Positions 1 through 12,400 of a stretch of 64,000 bases of DNA are shown here, in pieces. Below the pieces are notes generated by a model that did not search any database, was not told where the DNA came from, and worked only from the letters and a program-made list of their open reading frames with translations. Made by a program: the position numbers and the translations under genes. How positions within the stretch are numbered: the first letter of the stretch is position 1; every line of letters begins with the position of its first letter. The stretch covers positions 1,984,001 to 2,048,000 of the forward strand of contig OY723296.1 of NCBI GenBank assembly GCA_963210315.1. Reading direction: 5' to 3'. This DNA comes from Rhynchopus euleeides (taxonomy: Eukaryota; Euglenozoa; Diplonemea; Diplonemida; Diplonemidae).

Positions 1-631
1 ACCAAATCCCGACCGAGAAGACGACCCTCACACCATGCTCGTGTCAGGTCTCAAGAGGGCCGAAGCCGCGGTTGAGGACAACAACACCCCCACGCACTGG
101 TTCTAATAAATGACGGCGAGGTGCACGGGGGGATCAGCACGAAGGAGGGGCGCAAAAAGATGGGGATGATGACGCCGTGGTGTTCAAGGTGGTCCTCCGC
201 CGCTTATGAACGTGACAGCGGGACAGCGCTGCGCCCGTGGCCGCAGCGGATTGAGGACATTCCCATCAGCCATCGAGACTATCACCGCGCCTCGCCGAAA
301 ACCTGCTTCACGCTTGATCGCGCTCAAGGTTTCCAAACGCATACTTCAGCTGGAGGTTCCGTCACAGAGGCGCTGACAAAGGCGGGACCAAGAGCAACAG
401 TCGGGTGCTGATAAATGGGTCGATACTGATGCAGCAAAGTGACGTCAGTGATATCCAACTCCTACTTTCCTGACCGAGACACGATCTTGCCGAGGAGCAT
501 CGGACCGAGACACCCACTTCTGCCTGAGGGGCACCTAGCCGAGACGCATTTTTCCTGCCCGAGGGGCATCTCGCCGAGACATTACCTGCCTGAGGGGCAC
601 CTGGCCACGACATACCTACAGCTTACGCTTG
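1..631. other. No gene seen; degenerate repeat flank
   Basis: No supportable coding sequence. From about 490 onward the sequence carries degenerate relatives of the downstream 50-bp minisatellite unit (recurring GAGGGGCA and CCGAGACA words), so this looks like the decayed edge of that array. Confidence 0.5.
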
Positions 632-1132
632 CGGGGCACCCTGCCTGAGGAGCACCTGGCCAAGACATACATTTCCGCCTACGAGGCACCCTGCCCGAGG
701 GGCACCTGGTCAAGACACACACTTCCGCCTACGGGGCACCCTGCCCGAGGGGCACCTGGCCAAGACAGACACCTCTGCCTACGAGGCACCCTGCCCGAGG
801 GGCACCTGGCCAAGACATACACTTCCGCCTACGAGGCACCCTGCCCGAGGGGCACCTGGCCAAGACAGACACTTCCGCCTACGAGGCACCCTGCCCGAGG
901 GGCACCTGGCCAAGACATACACTTCCGCCTACGAGGCACCCTGCCCGAGGGGCACCTGGCCAAGACATACACTTCCGCCTACGAGGCACCCTGCCCGAGG
1001 GGCACCTGGTCAAGACATACATTTCCGCCTACGGGGCACCCTGCCTGAGGGGCATCTGGCCGCGACATACACTTCCGCCTACGGGGCACCCTGCCTGAGG
1101 GGCACCTGGCCAAGACGCACATTCATGCCCGA
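632..1132. repeat. 50-bp tandem repeat (minisatellite), about 10 units
   Basis: The phrase G(A/G)GGCACCCTGCC recurs at about 632, 683, 733, 783, 833, 883, 933, 983, 1033 and 1083, giving a 50-bp period. Central units differ by only one to three bases (for example CAAGACATAC against CAAGACAGAC), while outer units decay on both sides up to about 1290. Because 50 is not a multiple of 3 the array is open in several frames and creates repetitive pseudo-ORFs; I do not regard it as coding. Confidence 0.9.
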
Positions 1133-3350
1133 GGGACACCGGGCCGAGACATTACATTCCCTGCCTGAGGGACACCTGGCCGAGACACATTCCTGCCGAG
1201 GGGCACTCACTCCCGACCGCGAGACGCAGGATTTTGCCTGAGGGGCACCTCCTCTCCTGACCGAGACACAACCCCGCCCAGCACAGTACCGAGGGGCATT
1301 TACGCTTTCGACTGGAATACCGAGCCTGACCCGGGGAGACACAATCGTGCCACAATCGTGAGGGGCATACTCTCTTGATTGAGAAATACACCTTTTTTGC
1401 CCGAGCGACGGCACCTGAAGGCGGAAGGGTGGCCTGTCACACACAGCCTGCCAGATCCAGCTCGAGCACGGTGACGCGACGTGAGCTTTCCGAGGGCGAC
1501 AGTTTTCGTGTACCAATGCAACGCCCCCGGACACGCCCCTGAGAAGCCGGCACGTCTGTCGTGCCCAGCTTATCTGCGCGAATGCCGACTACGCGCACCC
1601 CGGCGTCAAGCGGATGCCCGCACACGCCCCAAGCGGGGCATACTCCGTCGAAGCATAGTCTCCCTGCCGGGGGACACACATTCAAGCCTGCATTATTCAC
1701 AGGGGTCAGGGGGAGTTCCGGGCGTCTGGGGCCCGGTGTTGAGACGTACGACCTCACAGTTCCATGCAGGGAAGGGGAGCTGCTGACTGGACACCTGCGA
1801 GGTGCCGTGGGACATACACAGAGATCAGGTATCCAACACAGCCGAGACGCTCTCCCAAGCTGCACTGCTCGGGGAGCAAAAGAAGCAGCGACTGAGAGAC
1901 GCGTCCGCATCGCCTGTGTCAGCGGTGCCGCCGCTGAGGGGGTCCACCGAAACCGCAGCCATGGCAGCGGGCCGAGATCATTCCACAAGGTTGGGGGGCA
2001 GTCAGCCAGTCTTCCCGAGTACCCAGCAGCCTACTCGACAAGCCCGAACAGCGACTGCAGCGTGCGACAAGCTCCGGTCCGCGGGGACTCACCTCTCTCA
2101 TTAAGAAGGCGACTCCGAGAATCCTTCTGGCATGCCCACACCTCCAGGGCCTCGAATTTCCTCACGCACCGGGAAATACGCCCTCCACACTGAGTCCGGG
2201 CGTTACCACTGAATCGACGCCACGTGGGGCCACAGGGCCTCCGTTTGATGCGCTGTCTACGAGGCGGGCGATGGGGCAGGTACAGTGGGGATCAGCTCAG
2301 TGGGAAGGGGGCCGCAGGAACGTGTTGTCCACCGCTCGAGCGGAGTTCAGGAGACGACAGTGCGCGCGATCGCCCTCTTTCACCCAGAAGGGCCGGCACC
2401 TCTCACACCTACCCCTGGGCACTCCATGCAGCGTCTCCAGTGCGCCATGAAGAGGCGCGTTGGGCTTCACCCCGCAACTCGCTCGCAGCCAGCGAAGACC
2501 GGAGAGGACACAGAGAGCCACAGAGCGATCGAGATCACGCCGGAAAGCACCGGGTGTTGGCCGGGCTCCCGAAGGGCGAGAGTTTAAGACGGCCGGACAG
2601 TAGACTGCTGCGGAGGAGCTGGGAGGCGAGTTTCAGACTGTGATTTCTCGATCCGCCGAGCCCTGTCCCCAGGCGAGAGCTGCCGGGTCATGGTGGCTGA
2701 ATATGCACGAGCGTCGCGGTGGTGGTGCTGGGAGCGCACCAGAGGACTGTCACGCTGAGGGGCTGGGCATGGCCACTGACTACCTGGATACGGCCGTCTC
2801 AGTGCATCGCCCGGGGTGCAAAACGACATCGAGGATGTCAGGAAGAAGGGTCATGTGGGCACACACCAATATGTCGGAGACGTGAAGAAGCCTCGAGGGG
2901 AAGGGTTCCCCAGGGGATGGAGGATCCCGAAGAGGTACAGGGTGAGGATTCCAACACCCGGAGTGGGAAACGCACCAGACGTCGGGGGTCAGCCAAGAGC
3001 GGGTGGTTGCAGCACAGGCGGGGCTGTGTGCAACCTTTGCCCCCTTAGTTTCGCCGGGTTGAGACGCATCAACTCTCTCGCCGGGTGCGGCAACTGGAGA
3101 GACAGGCATGTTGTCGATAGGGCACACCAAGAATCACGAGGCTGACCACACGACGGCGGCACACGGCCGAGGCAGGCGGATCCCCTCAGCGAGTGAGGTT
3201 CGATCGTTTTCCGTACAAGGTGCTCGTGACAACGTAGAAAGCGGTACATTACCATCGGAGGGATGCATACGATGGGCGACGGAGCCTGATCACTTCAATA
3301 GTAGACCGTTCGCGCGGCGTCCCTAAGTCCTTGGGTCCTAAGGGTCCTGG
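1133..3350. other. No gene recognised; GC-rich unique or decayed sequence
   Basis: Several open frames of 60-210 codons exist on both strands, but none shows a recognisable domain, conserved motif or splice pattern. The first 150 bp are degenerate minisatellite. The remainder may be old transposon or gene remains, but nothing in it can be assigned. Confidence 0.4.
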
Positions 3351-3768
3351 GTGGAAGCGTCCAATGCAACACTCACAGCATAGAGGCCAAGTGTTTCTCG
3401 TAGTATTTTGCACATAACACACCTGTGTGGTACGGGAAATGCTACGAGGAACGCGATGGACTCGGGACTGCTGCTGGCCTCTCTTGCTATGGTTTACTTA
3501 TGTTTCGTGCTCCACCTGCTCCACCTCATTCTGCACTTCAGATGATCCACTTCACGTGGGTTACGGGGTTTGGGACAACGATGATATGTTGTGTCCGACG
3601 ACAAGGTAAGGTAAGCTCATCGAGGTACACCAAACCGGAGTTGTCAAATCAAAAAAAAAATATGGGGGGGGGGGTTTCAAAGTGCAAGAGGTGGAGCCCG
3701 TTCAACAGGTGGAAGCGTCCAATGCAACACTCACAGCATAGAGGCCAAGTGTTTCTCGTAGTATTTTT
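3351..3768 (+). repeat. Dispersed repeat C, copy 1, bounded by 59-bp direct repeats
   Basis: A 59-bp sequence starting GTGGAAGCGTCCAATGCAAC occurs at 3351-3409 and again at 3709-3767. The stretch after the first copy (from GCACATAACACACCTGTGTG at 3410) recurs at about 51901-52218 with substitutions and indels. The direct repeats could be short terminal repeats of a non-autonomous element or a local duplication. No coding potential is recognised. Confidence 0.7.
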
Positions 3769-3790
3769 CATACTATTTTCCCCAGGGGCG

Positions 3791-3965
3791 CTCTCTTGGA
3801 CGCAATAGCGTAGCGTCGCGAAGAGAACTTGTTTTGTGCGTCACATATATCACACACTGCGTATGCAGGAGGTGCCGGGGAGCTACACGCGGAGACTGCC
3901 CCCGCCCGAGCTTCCCACCCAAGCATCGCCTGAACAGACCTCACGCACATTACAAAGCAAGTTCT
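3791..3965. mobile_element. MITE-like repeat B, copy 1
   Basis: A second copy lies at 37475-37605. The core at 3822-3965 is bounded by an imperfect inverted repeat: AGAACTTGTTTTGT on the left and ACAAAGCAAGTTCT on the right. The shared unit begins with CTTGGACGCAATAGCGTAG. This copy is longer internally than the other one and is immediately abutted by MITE A at 3966, which appears to have inserted at its right terminus. It carries no ORF. Confidence 0.75.
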
Positions 3966-4071
3966 GGGGTCTTCGCTACGGGGTGACCGTCAGTGCATTT
4001 TGGTGAATTTCCTGTTGAATTAGCTGAAAACTGACGGAGATTGACGGAGGATAACGGCCAGCGAAGACCCC
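3966..4071. mobile_element. MITE A, copy 1 (about 106 bp, inverted-repeat ends)
   Basis: It begins GGGGTCTTCGCT and ends AGCGAAGACCCC, a perfect terminal inverted repeat. The internal sequence (for example GTCAGTGCATTTTGGTG) is found reverse-complemented at 52219-52326. It is too short to encode anything, so it is presumably mobilised by a transposase elsewhere. It sits directly at the right end of MITE-like repeat B. Confidence 0.85.
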
Positions 4072-4385
4072 CCCTCTCTCTCTTTCGAGATCTCTGTCTC
4101 TCTCCATAAAGGGATAGTCCGATACGCCCTGGGTGCCTTTGTTCTGTGTCAAACTGAGTCAGCTTGTCCCCCTTCTTGTGAAGCGGCTCACTGTTCTGCA
4201 CTTCTGTCGAATCTGTGCGTTTGCTATGTTGGATTCGCGGACCTGCGTTGTGCAGAAGTCCACGAAAGACACCGCTGCATGAGAACTTCTGAGCGAAGGC
4301 CCCCTGTGTTGGGTCGCCTGCCAGTACCGCTGGCCGCACACCCTCTGTGGGGGGTTCCGGCCCTGCTCTCTTCGGAGCCCCCTAG

Positions 4386-4693
4386 CCGCTTCTACACACA
4401 AACCCTGAAATGATAATCACATCCTGAGCCTGAGGAAGGGTGGGGTTAGTGTATAGAGCACGTTTGGATGATTGCTGTGGTGGGTGACTTTCTGCTCACA
4501 CGAGTGTGCGGAAAGCGTCCTATCACTTCACAGCTACAACCGCTCTGATGAATTTCCTTTTGTTTGTTGCGTTGACGCTTCTACACACAAAACCCTGAAC
4601 TGATCACACCCTGAGCCTGATGAAGGGTGGGGTTAGTGTATAGAGCACGTTTGGTTGCAGCTGTGATGGGTCGCTTTCCGCTCACACGAGTGT
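4386..4693 (+). repeat. Dispersed repeat D, two head-to-tail copies
   Basis: Two related units, about 4386-4509 (5'-truncated) and 4531-4693, share CTTCTACACACAAAACCCTG, GGTTAGTGTATAGAGCACGT and CGCTTTC(C)GCTCACACGAG. Reverse-complement copies lie at 37254-37447 and 53979-54143, and a strongly diverged one at about 5650-5800. No ORF or clear terminal inverted repeat is seen. It could be a SINE-like or other non-autonomous family; the class is undetermined. Confidence 0.75.
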
Positions 4694-5649
4694 GCTTAAA
4701 AATACAATTCACCCACCCCTCCGAGTGCCCGACACTCTCCTGTACCCCGTGTGTTGCCATTCTTGTTGTCGTTCACCTTTTGTGTGCCGAGCGACAAGTG
4801 CGATTCATCTGGACAGGTCTTTCACAGGGCCCCACAGGTGTGTGCACAGCGTGTGTGATGTTACACAAGGGCATGCTCTTTGTCTGGCAGGCGTGGTTCG
4901 GTTTCATGTGTGTATGCCTGATTTGGGTCTTGAGGCACCTGCCTCAGCCTCCTTCATCTGACCGGCAGCGTTTGCGCAAAGAGTGGTCTAGCTTTTGAGC
5001 AAGTTTCAAACAACTACTGTTTTTGATTTACACATCAAACCAGACCATGTGAAGTGGTCTAGGTCAGGCTATGTAATATGTTGGGATCCCTCGCTCATAA
5101 GTGCATATGATTGAGCCGCCCCCACAACAAATGTGCCAAGCTTACACGCAAGCTTTGGCACAGTGCGAAGGTCCCTGTTGTGGAGAACTTTCCGTTTGGC
5201 ACAAATTCGTGTCAGGTACGGTCGGTTTCGCCACTGGTCCTCCTGTGCCTCTTGCATTCAGGAGGCACAGCCGACTTTTCTGAACCGCCTGCCGCATGGG
5301 TGGTGTGGCTGTGTGTGGAAATGCAAGAGCTTGCCTGCCACATCACATGCCACGCTTAATCTGCAGACCCTGTATATATTTTTCTGTCTTTCGTGCGATC
5401 GAAGCGCGGTCGTGGAGCGTTTATCCCCCCCCCCCCCCCCCCCCACAGTTTTCTTTGAGGGGGGGGTAAAAACCGCTGAACGATTCCTTGAGGTGAGACC
5501 TGAGGTTCCCCGTTCACAAAGCGGCCCTCAGGCCAGCTTTTCCCCAAACAAGTCCTTCATGAGGGGGTGCCTTTTCCGGGCCAGCCACCCCCTCCCCCCC
5601 CCCCCCCCCCCCGGCTGCGGCCAGGGGTGAAAGGGCGGGAAGCGATGCT
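4694..5649. other. No gene recognised
   Basis: Contains a poly-C run near 5426-5444 and another near 5597-5612, with purine/pyrimidine-biased DNA between them. Open frames here have no recognisable product. Confidence 0.4.
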
Positions 5650-5800
5650 CTGTTTAGTCGTTCAGCGGCAACCGCACTGTTCTGTATTTTCGTTTTGTTT
5701 GTGATGCGGTTGCCGCCTCTACACGCATGCCGGCCAGACACACCCTCGACCTGAGGAGAGGTGGGGCTGGACGTGTAGATCGTCTTGGCGTTGTCGTGAT
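5650..5800 (+). repeat. Diverged copy of dispersed repeat D
   Basis: It resembles repeat D in order: TTTGTTTGTG, then CCTCTACACGC, then CCTGAGGAGAGGTGGGG, then GTGTAGATCGT. Identity is low but the word order is kept. Confidence 0.5.
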
Positions 5801-6419
5801 TGGTTGCTGGGCCTTTGCTGCCATGACATTTTTTCTTCTTCTCACAAAAAGTGCGCTGTGTGCGCGCTTCTACACACAACAAACCGACCCACCCATCCGG
5901 AACTTTGTTTCCTGCATATGTGTGGGGGAGGTTTTTGCACAGACAGTGTGTATCTTGTAAAAATCAAATCAAGCAAATCAACAGGGCAGGCCACCCCATC
6001 CCTTCCCAGCATCTCCCCCGCCCCCTTCTCCCCCACCCTTCGGGTTCGCAACCCACCGCCACTGCCTCAGGTGATTGATCGCACCTCCCCACCCACGCCG
6101 ACACCACGTCACACCACCGACACACCGCCAAGGCGACAGGAGAGGGAAAGGAGGGGAGCGGGGCTGGTGCCGCGTGCTTCATTATTCTTTGTTTGCATCG
6201 CCGACCTGCCCTCCCACCCTGTCTCCGCCGCCGCCGCCGCCGTCCCGCATACACCGATACCTCTGTTGTGTGACTCTGGCTCCCGATATGACGAGATGAT
6301 CCCTGTTGCCGCTGCCCGTTTGTGGCGTTGAAGGCTGATATATCAACCGCACACACCTCTGCGCCATCAATCCTGTTCCGCTGGTCGGCGCAACACTTTC
6401 TGCGTGTGCTGTCTGTGCA
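5801..6419 (+). promoter_or_regulatory. Upstream region of the giant polycystin gene
   Basis: No gene is recognised in the 620 bp before the ATG at 6420. It contains a pyrimidine-rich stretch (5990-6060) and a (CCG)n run near 6226-6242. No certain TATA box or other core promoter element can be identified; the promoter call rests only on position. Confidence 0.3.
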
Positions 6420-9400
6420 ATGGCGTCAGATCAACAGAAGCAGGATCTTCCCACGCTTGTGGAGGATGTAGGGAGCGGGACGAAATACGTCTTCGGAGAT
6501 GTCGCGAAGCCCAACACGCTGATCTTCATGCCGAAAGGCATACCGGATGCCGACAAGGCGAGGCAGAGCGCTGCTTACAGGAGTATCCTGGAGAAGGTCG
6601 ACACATTCCAGTTCTTCAAGATCTCCCCGGGGGCTGACCGGCCACACTACAGCAACAAGTCGTTTGACCCGAAGGCAATGTTCCCCCACCAGAAGCGGCT
6701 GGGCCACGTCTTCCTGGCACTGCTCGGGAGAGCGCCTGATATCGAGGAGGCCATCCCGCTGTGCCCCAACGTCGGGCTCAACCAGAAGCTGTCTGAGAGA
6801 ACCGACCCCGATGCTGAGGTTGTGCTGAGCCATGCCTCTGTGGATGCCGTCGCGAAGCGTGAGATCGACACAGGCTTCCTCCCCGACGAGGTGTGGGGCG
6901 GCGTGTCTGCGGAGTACACCGGGGCCTCCGTTCCGGAGGGGCTGCGGGTCGATCCGGAACACAGCACATACGGGCCGCCCGCCGCTTCCATCTATGGAGA
7001 GAGCGAGTTCCGGATCTCGGTGAAGGAGGTGCAGGATCTGGAGAAGTCGGTCACCATCGCCACCTCGCCTGTCCTCCCCCGCCTCTTCTACGCAGCGCTC
7101 GTCAGGTTCACGACGAAGTCGAAGCAGTACCAGCTCTTCTTCGACATCAGGAGGTCCGTCCCGCTGGAGGAGTTCTCCGACACCCAAGACGAATACAACG
7201 CACAGACACGCGAGCTTCTCGCTGTATGGCTGGCGAGGCGCGACACTGCACGGGGGTCATACGACGGCCTTCTCGCTGAGAGGGCTGCACTCCATGAGGA
7301 GTACACTGCAGACCCGGAGGGGAAGGCTGGCCTGCTGTCCAGCATCTACGATATCAACTCGCGCCTGGCGCGGTGTAGGGTTGTGGCGCGCAATGCGAAT
7401 ATCAAGGTGCAGCGCCTCACGGATAGGGACACACAGGCGGCGGAGTTCAGCATTTCCTGTGAGATCGAGTCTTTCATCGCAGATGTGCGTGCCAGGCCTG
7501 CGGAGTACGGCTTTGATGCCGGGGAGGAGCAGGTGACTGTGAAGAAGGCACTCACCGAGCTGTGCACAGACATCTGCATCTCGCAGAGGGGGTATTTCTT
7601 CGTCGACGGGCAGACGGGGCGGCCCAACCAGATCTACCCCAAGACGCGGCAGCAGATCGTCTTCCTCTCGTCGCCCGGGCTTGACTTCTGCGACCCCTCC
7701 TCCACACGTCTCGAGGCGAAAAAATACTTCCAGACCACAGAGGAGAACGGCACTGTCAAGCTGACGGCATTCCTCTCCAAATCGCAGGCGGACCTTCTGG
7801 AGAGGGTGATCCGTCTTTACCGTGTGATATACAGGTCGTGCAAACACCATAAGGTGCGGAACCCCAGCATGCTGGCTATGGGTCTTGGGGTGTTCCTAGA
7901 GAATGTCCCCGATAAGGATAAGAAGAGCGTGGCGGAGGCGTACTTCCTGGCGCAGTGGCTGCTGCTGACGGAGGAGGACTGGGGGTTCGACACCTATTGG
8001 ATCAACCCGGTTTTCATCAACCCGATGGCCCTCCCGACGCTTGAGACGGTGCTGAACCAGGGGAGGGAGCTGAAGTGCAACGTCGTGATGCACAACCGCG
8101 ACGTCAAATTCCTCTGCGTCGAGATGGCGAAGGGCATGGAGTTCCTCACCCCCGCCATGCTCAACCCTTCCGACTGCGCCTCCATGTGGCTCGGCCTGAT
8201 GGGCTACTTCTGGGAGATGGGCCGCCAGGACGGCTACGTCGGGGAAGAAGACTTCTGCTGCAGCGGCACAGGCGTGCTCGCCCTCCGCGGCATCACAGAG
8301 GCGTACGGCTCCCCCGACAGACACCTCCCGGAGGACCGCGTCGCCAGCGACGACACAGCCGGGGGGGCGCAGCAGAGGTCACAGGGGAAGAAGCCTGCGC
8401 CTCTCCCCACTCTGGAGAATGTCCTGGCTGCCACAACCGCAACCTCGGCTGCGACGCAGCTGGTGCAGCTGTGCACGCTCATCGCATCCACCCCGGAGGA
8501 AGCGGATCACCTCAACACCCTCGCAGAGCATGCCCTGCAGAGGCACTCCGGTGCCATCCTGGAGTACTACCGCAGGACGCACCGCGGTGCGACGGACACC
8601 CTGGTGATGCTGACAAAGGTCTGCGCCACCCCTGGCGCCTCTCTCGCTCTCGTCAAGCTCATGGTGGAGAAACTGGAGGTTGCGCTGAGCGCAATCCCAT
8701 GCCCCTGCCAGGCAGGCGTCGTGCCCCGCCCGGGGTCCCGCCGGTCGATCGTCCCTTCTTCGGCGCGTCTGGATGCCCCAGAAGATGTGGCGCAGGACTA
8801 CGTCACGACACCTCTCCATGCCGCAGCGCGGTTTGGGCACATCGACATCCTGCTCTACCTCATGCTGGGGGGCCACCCTGTTGGGGTCTTCGAGAGGCCC
8901 AGCAAGCTGTCTGTTTATGATGTCGCCGCATCCGTCACCCATAAGTCGGCGCTGCTCGCCACGGCGTGTTCAAAGCTGCTCCGGGTTGCCGAGAGCAAGC
9001 GGGGGCTCCACCCCCTGCTGCTCGTCTCCAGCGAGGCGGAGGCTGACCAGCACCGCACGGTGCCAATCGGCCCTCTGAACAAACAGAAGTGGACAGTTCT
9101 CCATTGGTCTGCCGCCCTCAACAACATCCACCTCCTCAGGAAGGTGCTCCGGGTCCCGGATCTGGACCCCAGTGCTAGGGATGTCGACGGGTGGACTGCG
9201 CTGCACTGGGTGGTGGTGCGGGGAGGGGCGGAGATGCTGCAGGTGCTCCTCTCCGCGTCTCTGCGGAGGATCGACGTCCGGCACACCGACTTCGGCAGCA
9301 GGGCGCTGCTGCAGCGCTTTGCCCTCGAGGGGGGGCTCTGGGAGGCGGAGCCGGGGCGCGCCTCCGCCTCCACCTCAACCCACCACCACCACAACTCCCC

Positions 9401-12400
9401 CACGCGGTCCCGCCGGCACGGCGCAACCCCCTCTCCGCTCCCCACAGGCCCTGCCTCGGTGCAGCTCGTCATATCCGAGCAGCTCCACCACGGCAGCATC
9501 CCGCAGTCCCTCAGCAACGCACACCCCAACACGACTGTCTTCAAAGGGGAGCTCAGCCTGGGGGGGTGCCACCGGACGGTGCTGCCGGTGCTGCTGGTGA
9601 TGGAGCCGCCCGCCCTGCACGACGGGGCTGTCCGCCAGCGGGGGCACGTCAAGAAAAACTCGGAGGCCGGGGGGTACCGCTTCAGCGCCTTCTCCGCGGA
9701 GTTCGACGTCCGCTCCGCGGTGCTCCGCCTGACCCAAGGTAATATGTCCCTCGCCCTCGGCGCCGCCTGGGGCGCGCTGCAGCTCCCCGTCACGCTCGCA
9801 AAGCGCCCTGTCGGAGAAGGGCCCCGAGGGGGCGACCGATTCACCACAGCACTCCACACGGCTTGCCGCGCCGGTCTCAACACCATGGCGCATGTCCTGG
9901 CGCAGTACAGCCCTGCCCTGCTAGGGGTTCGCAGCGAGGAGGAAGGCCTGACCCCCTTCGTCCTCTCCCTCCTCCACTTCACACGCGGCGGCAGCGGGGG
10001 CAGCGGCAGCGGCGCCCCCCGCACCGCACGGGTTGTGGAGGTGGGAGGTGACACCCTCGGTGGTGGTGCCGCCCCCCTCGCGCCCTCTGCTGGGCGCCCC
10101 TTCGCGGCGCTCGTCCTGAGCACCCCGTCGAGGGTGCGGCGCGGCGGGGGGGATACGCACACCGCAGCCGCCGACACGCGGCATGGAGAGATCCGCCGCC
10201 GCTGCATCCTCTCGCTCAGGGAGGCCATCTCGCGCCCCCTGGTTGCGGAGGGGTCGGAGAAGACCTGGGTGCTGCGCCTCATCGAGAGGGACGAGGAGGC
10301 TGCGGTCGGCGCGATGCTCTGCCTCCTCCACCACCCCGACATGTGTAGCCTGGTCCGCAGGGTGTTGGTCTACGCACTCCACTGCGCCTGCGCCCTCTCG
10401 GGGGGCGACACCCGCGGAAGGGGGGATACAGCGCTCGTCTCCAAGGTGCTCGCCTTCATCACCACCCTCCACAAGCTGTCGAAGGCGGTCTCCCTCCCGG
10501 AGGTGAACGACGTTGCGGAGTCGAAGGCTGTCAGCGAGCCCGGGACACCCCCGCGGGAGGGGGGTGGGAAGCACGACGCGGGGTCGCACATTTTACATTA
10601 CCTGCGGCAGCCGTGTCCAACGGAGGGGGAGCTGAGGGAGGCGGAGCGGGACCTCAACAGGCGGCTCTGGTGTTCGCGGTACCTCATCACGAAGGGGTTT
10701 GACAAGCTGGTGAGGAGAGGGGGGGCGACGAGCGGGCTCCGCGCGTTGTTCCGCTCCGGCAGCCACCTCGCCACGCCGCCTCTGAAGGTTCGCGCCGTGG
10801 GGATCGAGGAGCTCAAGGTGGAGGTGCAGAGGATTGAGGAGCGCGAGCAGGAGCAGCAGCTTTTCATGTCGGCAGGGTTCAACACCAACGACGGCGACAG
10901 GGTGCTGGAGAACCTCCTCTCGCTGCACACCGCGCTCCTCTCGCAGGGCGAGGTCTCCCAGGCATCCGAGCTGGCGCACAGCCTGTGCCTTGTCCTGCAG
11001 GCTCATTACAACGGGGTGGAGAGTGCGCTCTTCGTCGCGGCGCGTTTCCAACGGAGTGAGACCCTTCATTACATCTTCAGGAGATACGCCGATCTGAGCG
11101 GCGTGCAGCACAGCCTGCTGGGTATGGGGATGGGTGCCGGGGATCCCCACGTCGGCGCCGGGGGGAACATCTCGCAGCACGCCACCCGCATTGCGGCGAC
11201 CCACCTGCAGGTGGAGGCCCTGCTGCAGCTGGAGATAAAGTGGCGCCGCTGGGACAGCGCCAACGCCGTCCTCCCCTACGTGCAGGCGCTGCGGCATGCG
11301 GAGGCCGAGGAGGTGGCAGGCGTTGCCGTGCTCTACAGCGCGCTCCCCTCGGGGGAGGTGCGGATGACGGGGGCGGAGCGGGAGGTGGTGTACGCAAACC
11401 CGCCGTGCCTCCAGGAGCTGCTGCTCTGTGCGGAGCACAGCCTCGCGGATCCCCGCGCATTCACCCGGGTGCTGGCGTGCCATGCGATGTGGCTTGCAGG
11501 GGGGGAGGATCCAAAGCACATCGTAGTGAAGTACGAGCAGAGGAGGATGAAGTTCACCATCAAGAGCGGATCTGCGGAGGCCGGCAACATGGATGCCGTG
11601 TTTGAGGCAATCGCACAGGCCGTGGTGTCGGAGGGGGCTGCGGCAGTGCCGCAGCGGGAGTGCATCCGGTTTGTCTCCGCGACACACATCAACGTGCAGC
11701 TGACCTACGACAATGTGACGGACGGTGCGGCCTACACCTGCTCCTTCTCCTCGCAGCCCCCGCGCCGCAAGACGGTCTCCATCGTGTCCCTCACGACAGG
11801 CGATACACACCAGCTGGTCATCCTGGATCACGACGTAGGCCTGGATGTGACACACCGTGTGAAGCGCACCTTCCGCGTGCCGGATGCTGCCATGGTGGAC
11901 TATCGTGACGGTGCCACAGGGGCCTACATGCGCGAGCTGACCTACCCCTCCGTGGTGGACGGTGCGAAGTACAGCGTGCAGTTCAGCGGCAAGACGCAGC
12001 TCACTTGGGCAGAGGTGAGCAGGTCGCAGACCCCTAGCGCCGTGGAGGCGACTGCCGCCCTCCGGTATCTCTTCGGGGCTGACACTGTCAATATGAATGA
12101 CTTCTTCGCGGCGCCTGAGAACCGGACCCACTTCCCATATTTCGACTTTGGGGACCGCACGAAGCGATCCGGCGAGCTCCTCCTCGTCGTATGCCACCAG
12201 CTGGCGATGGAGGGGCGTGACACACGCGACGAGCCGTGCGCCGCTTCGACCGATGCAACGCCTCTGCTGCCGGAGGGATTCACGCTGTGTGAGGTGACCT
12301 TCACGCCTGTCGACTATGCCTCGCTGAAGCACCCCCTGCATGCGCTGCTGCTGCTGTCCTACTATGGGTCCACCCGGCAGGACCTGAGGAATGTGACGCA

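Noticed and set aside
629..1048. 139-codon repetitive ORF
   Set aside because: Product of the 50-bp tandem array, which is open in more than one frame.
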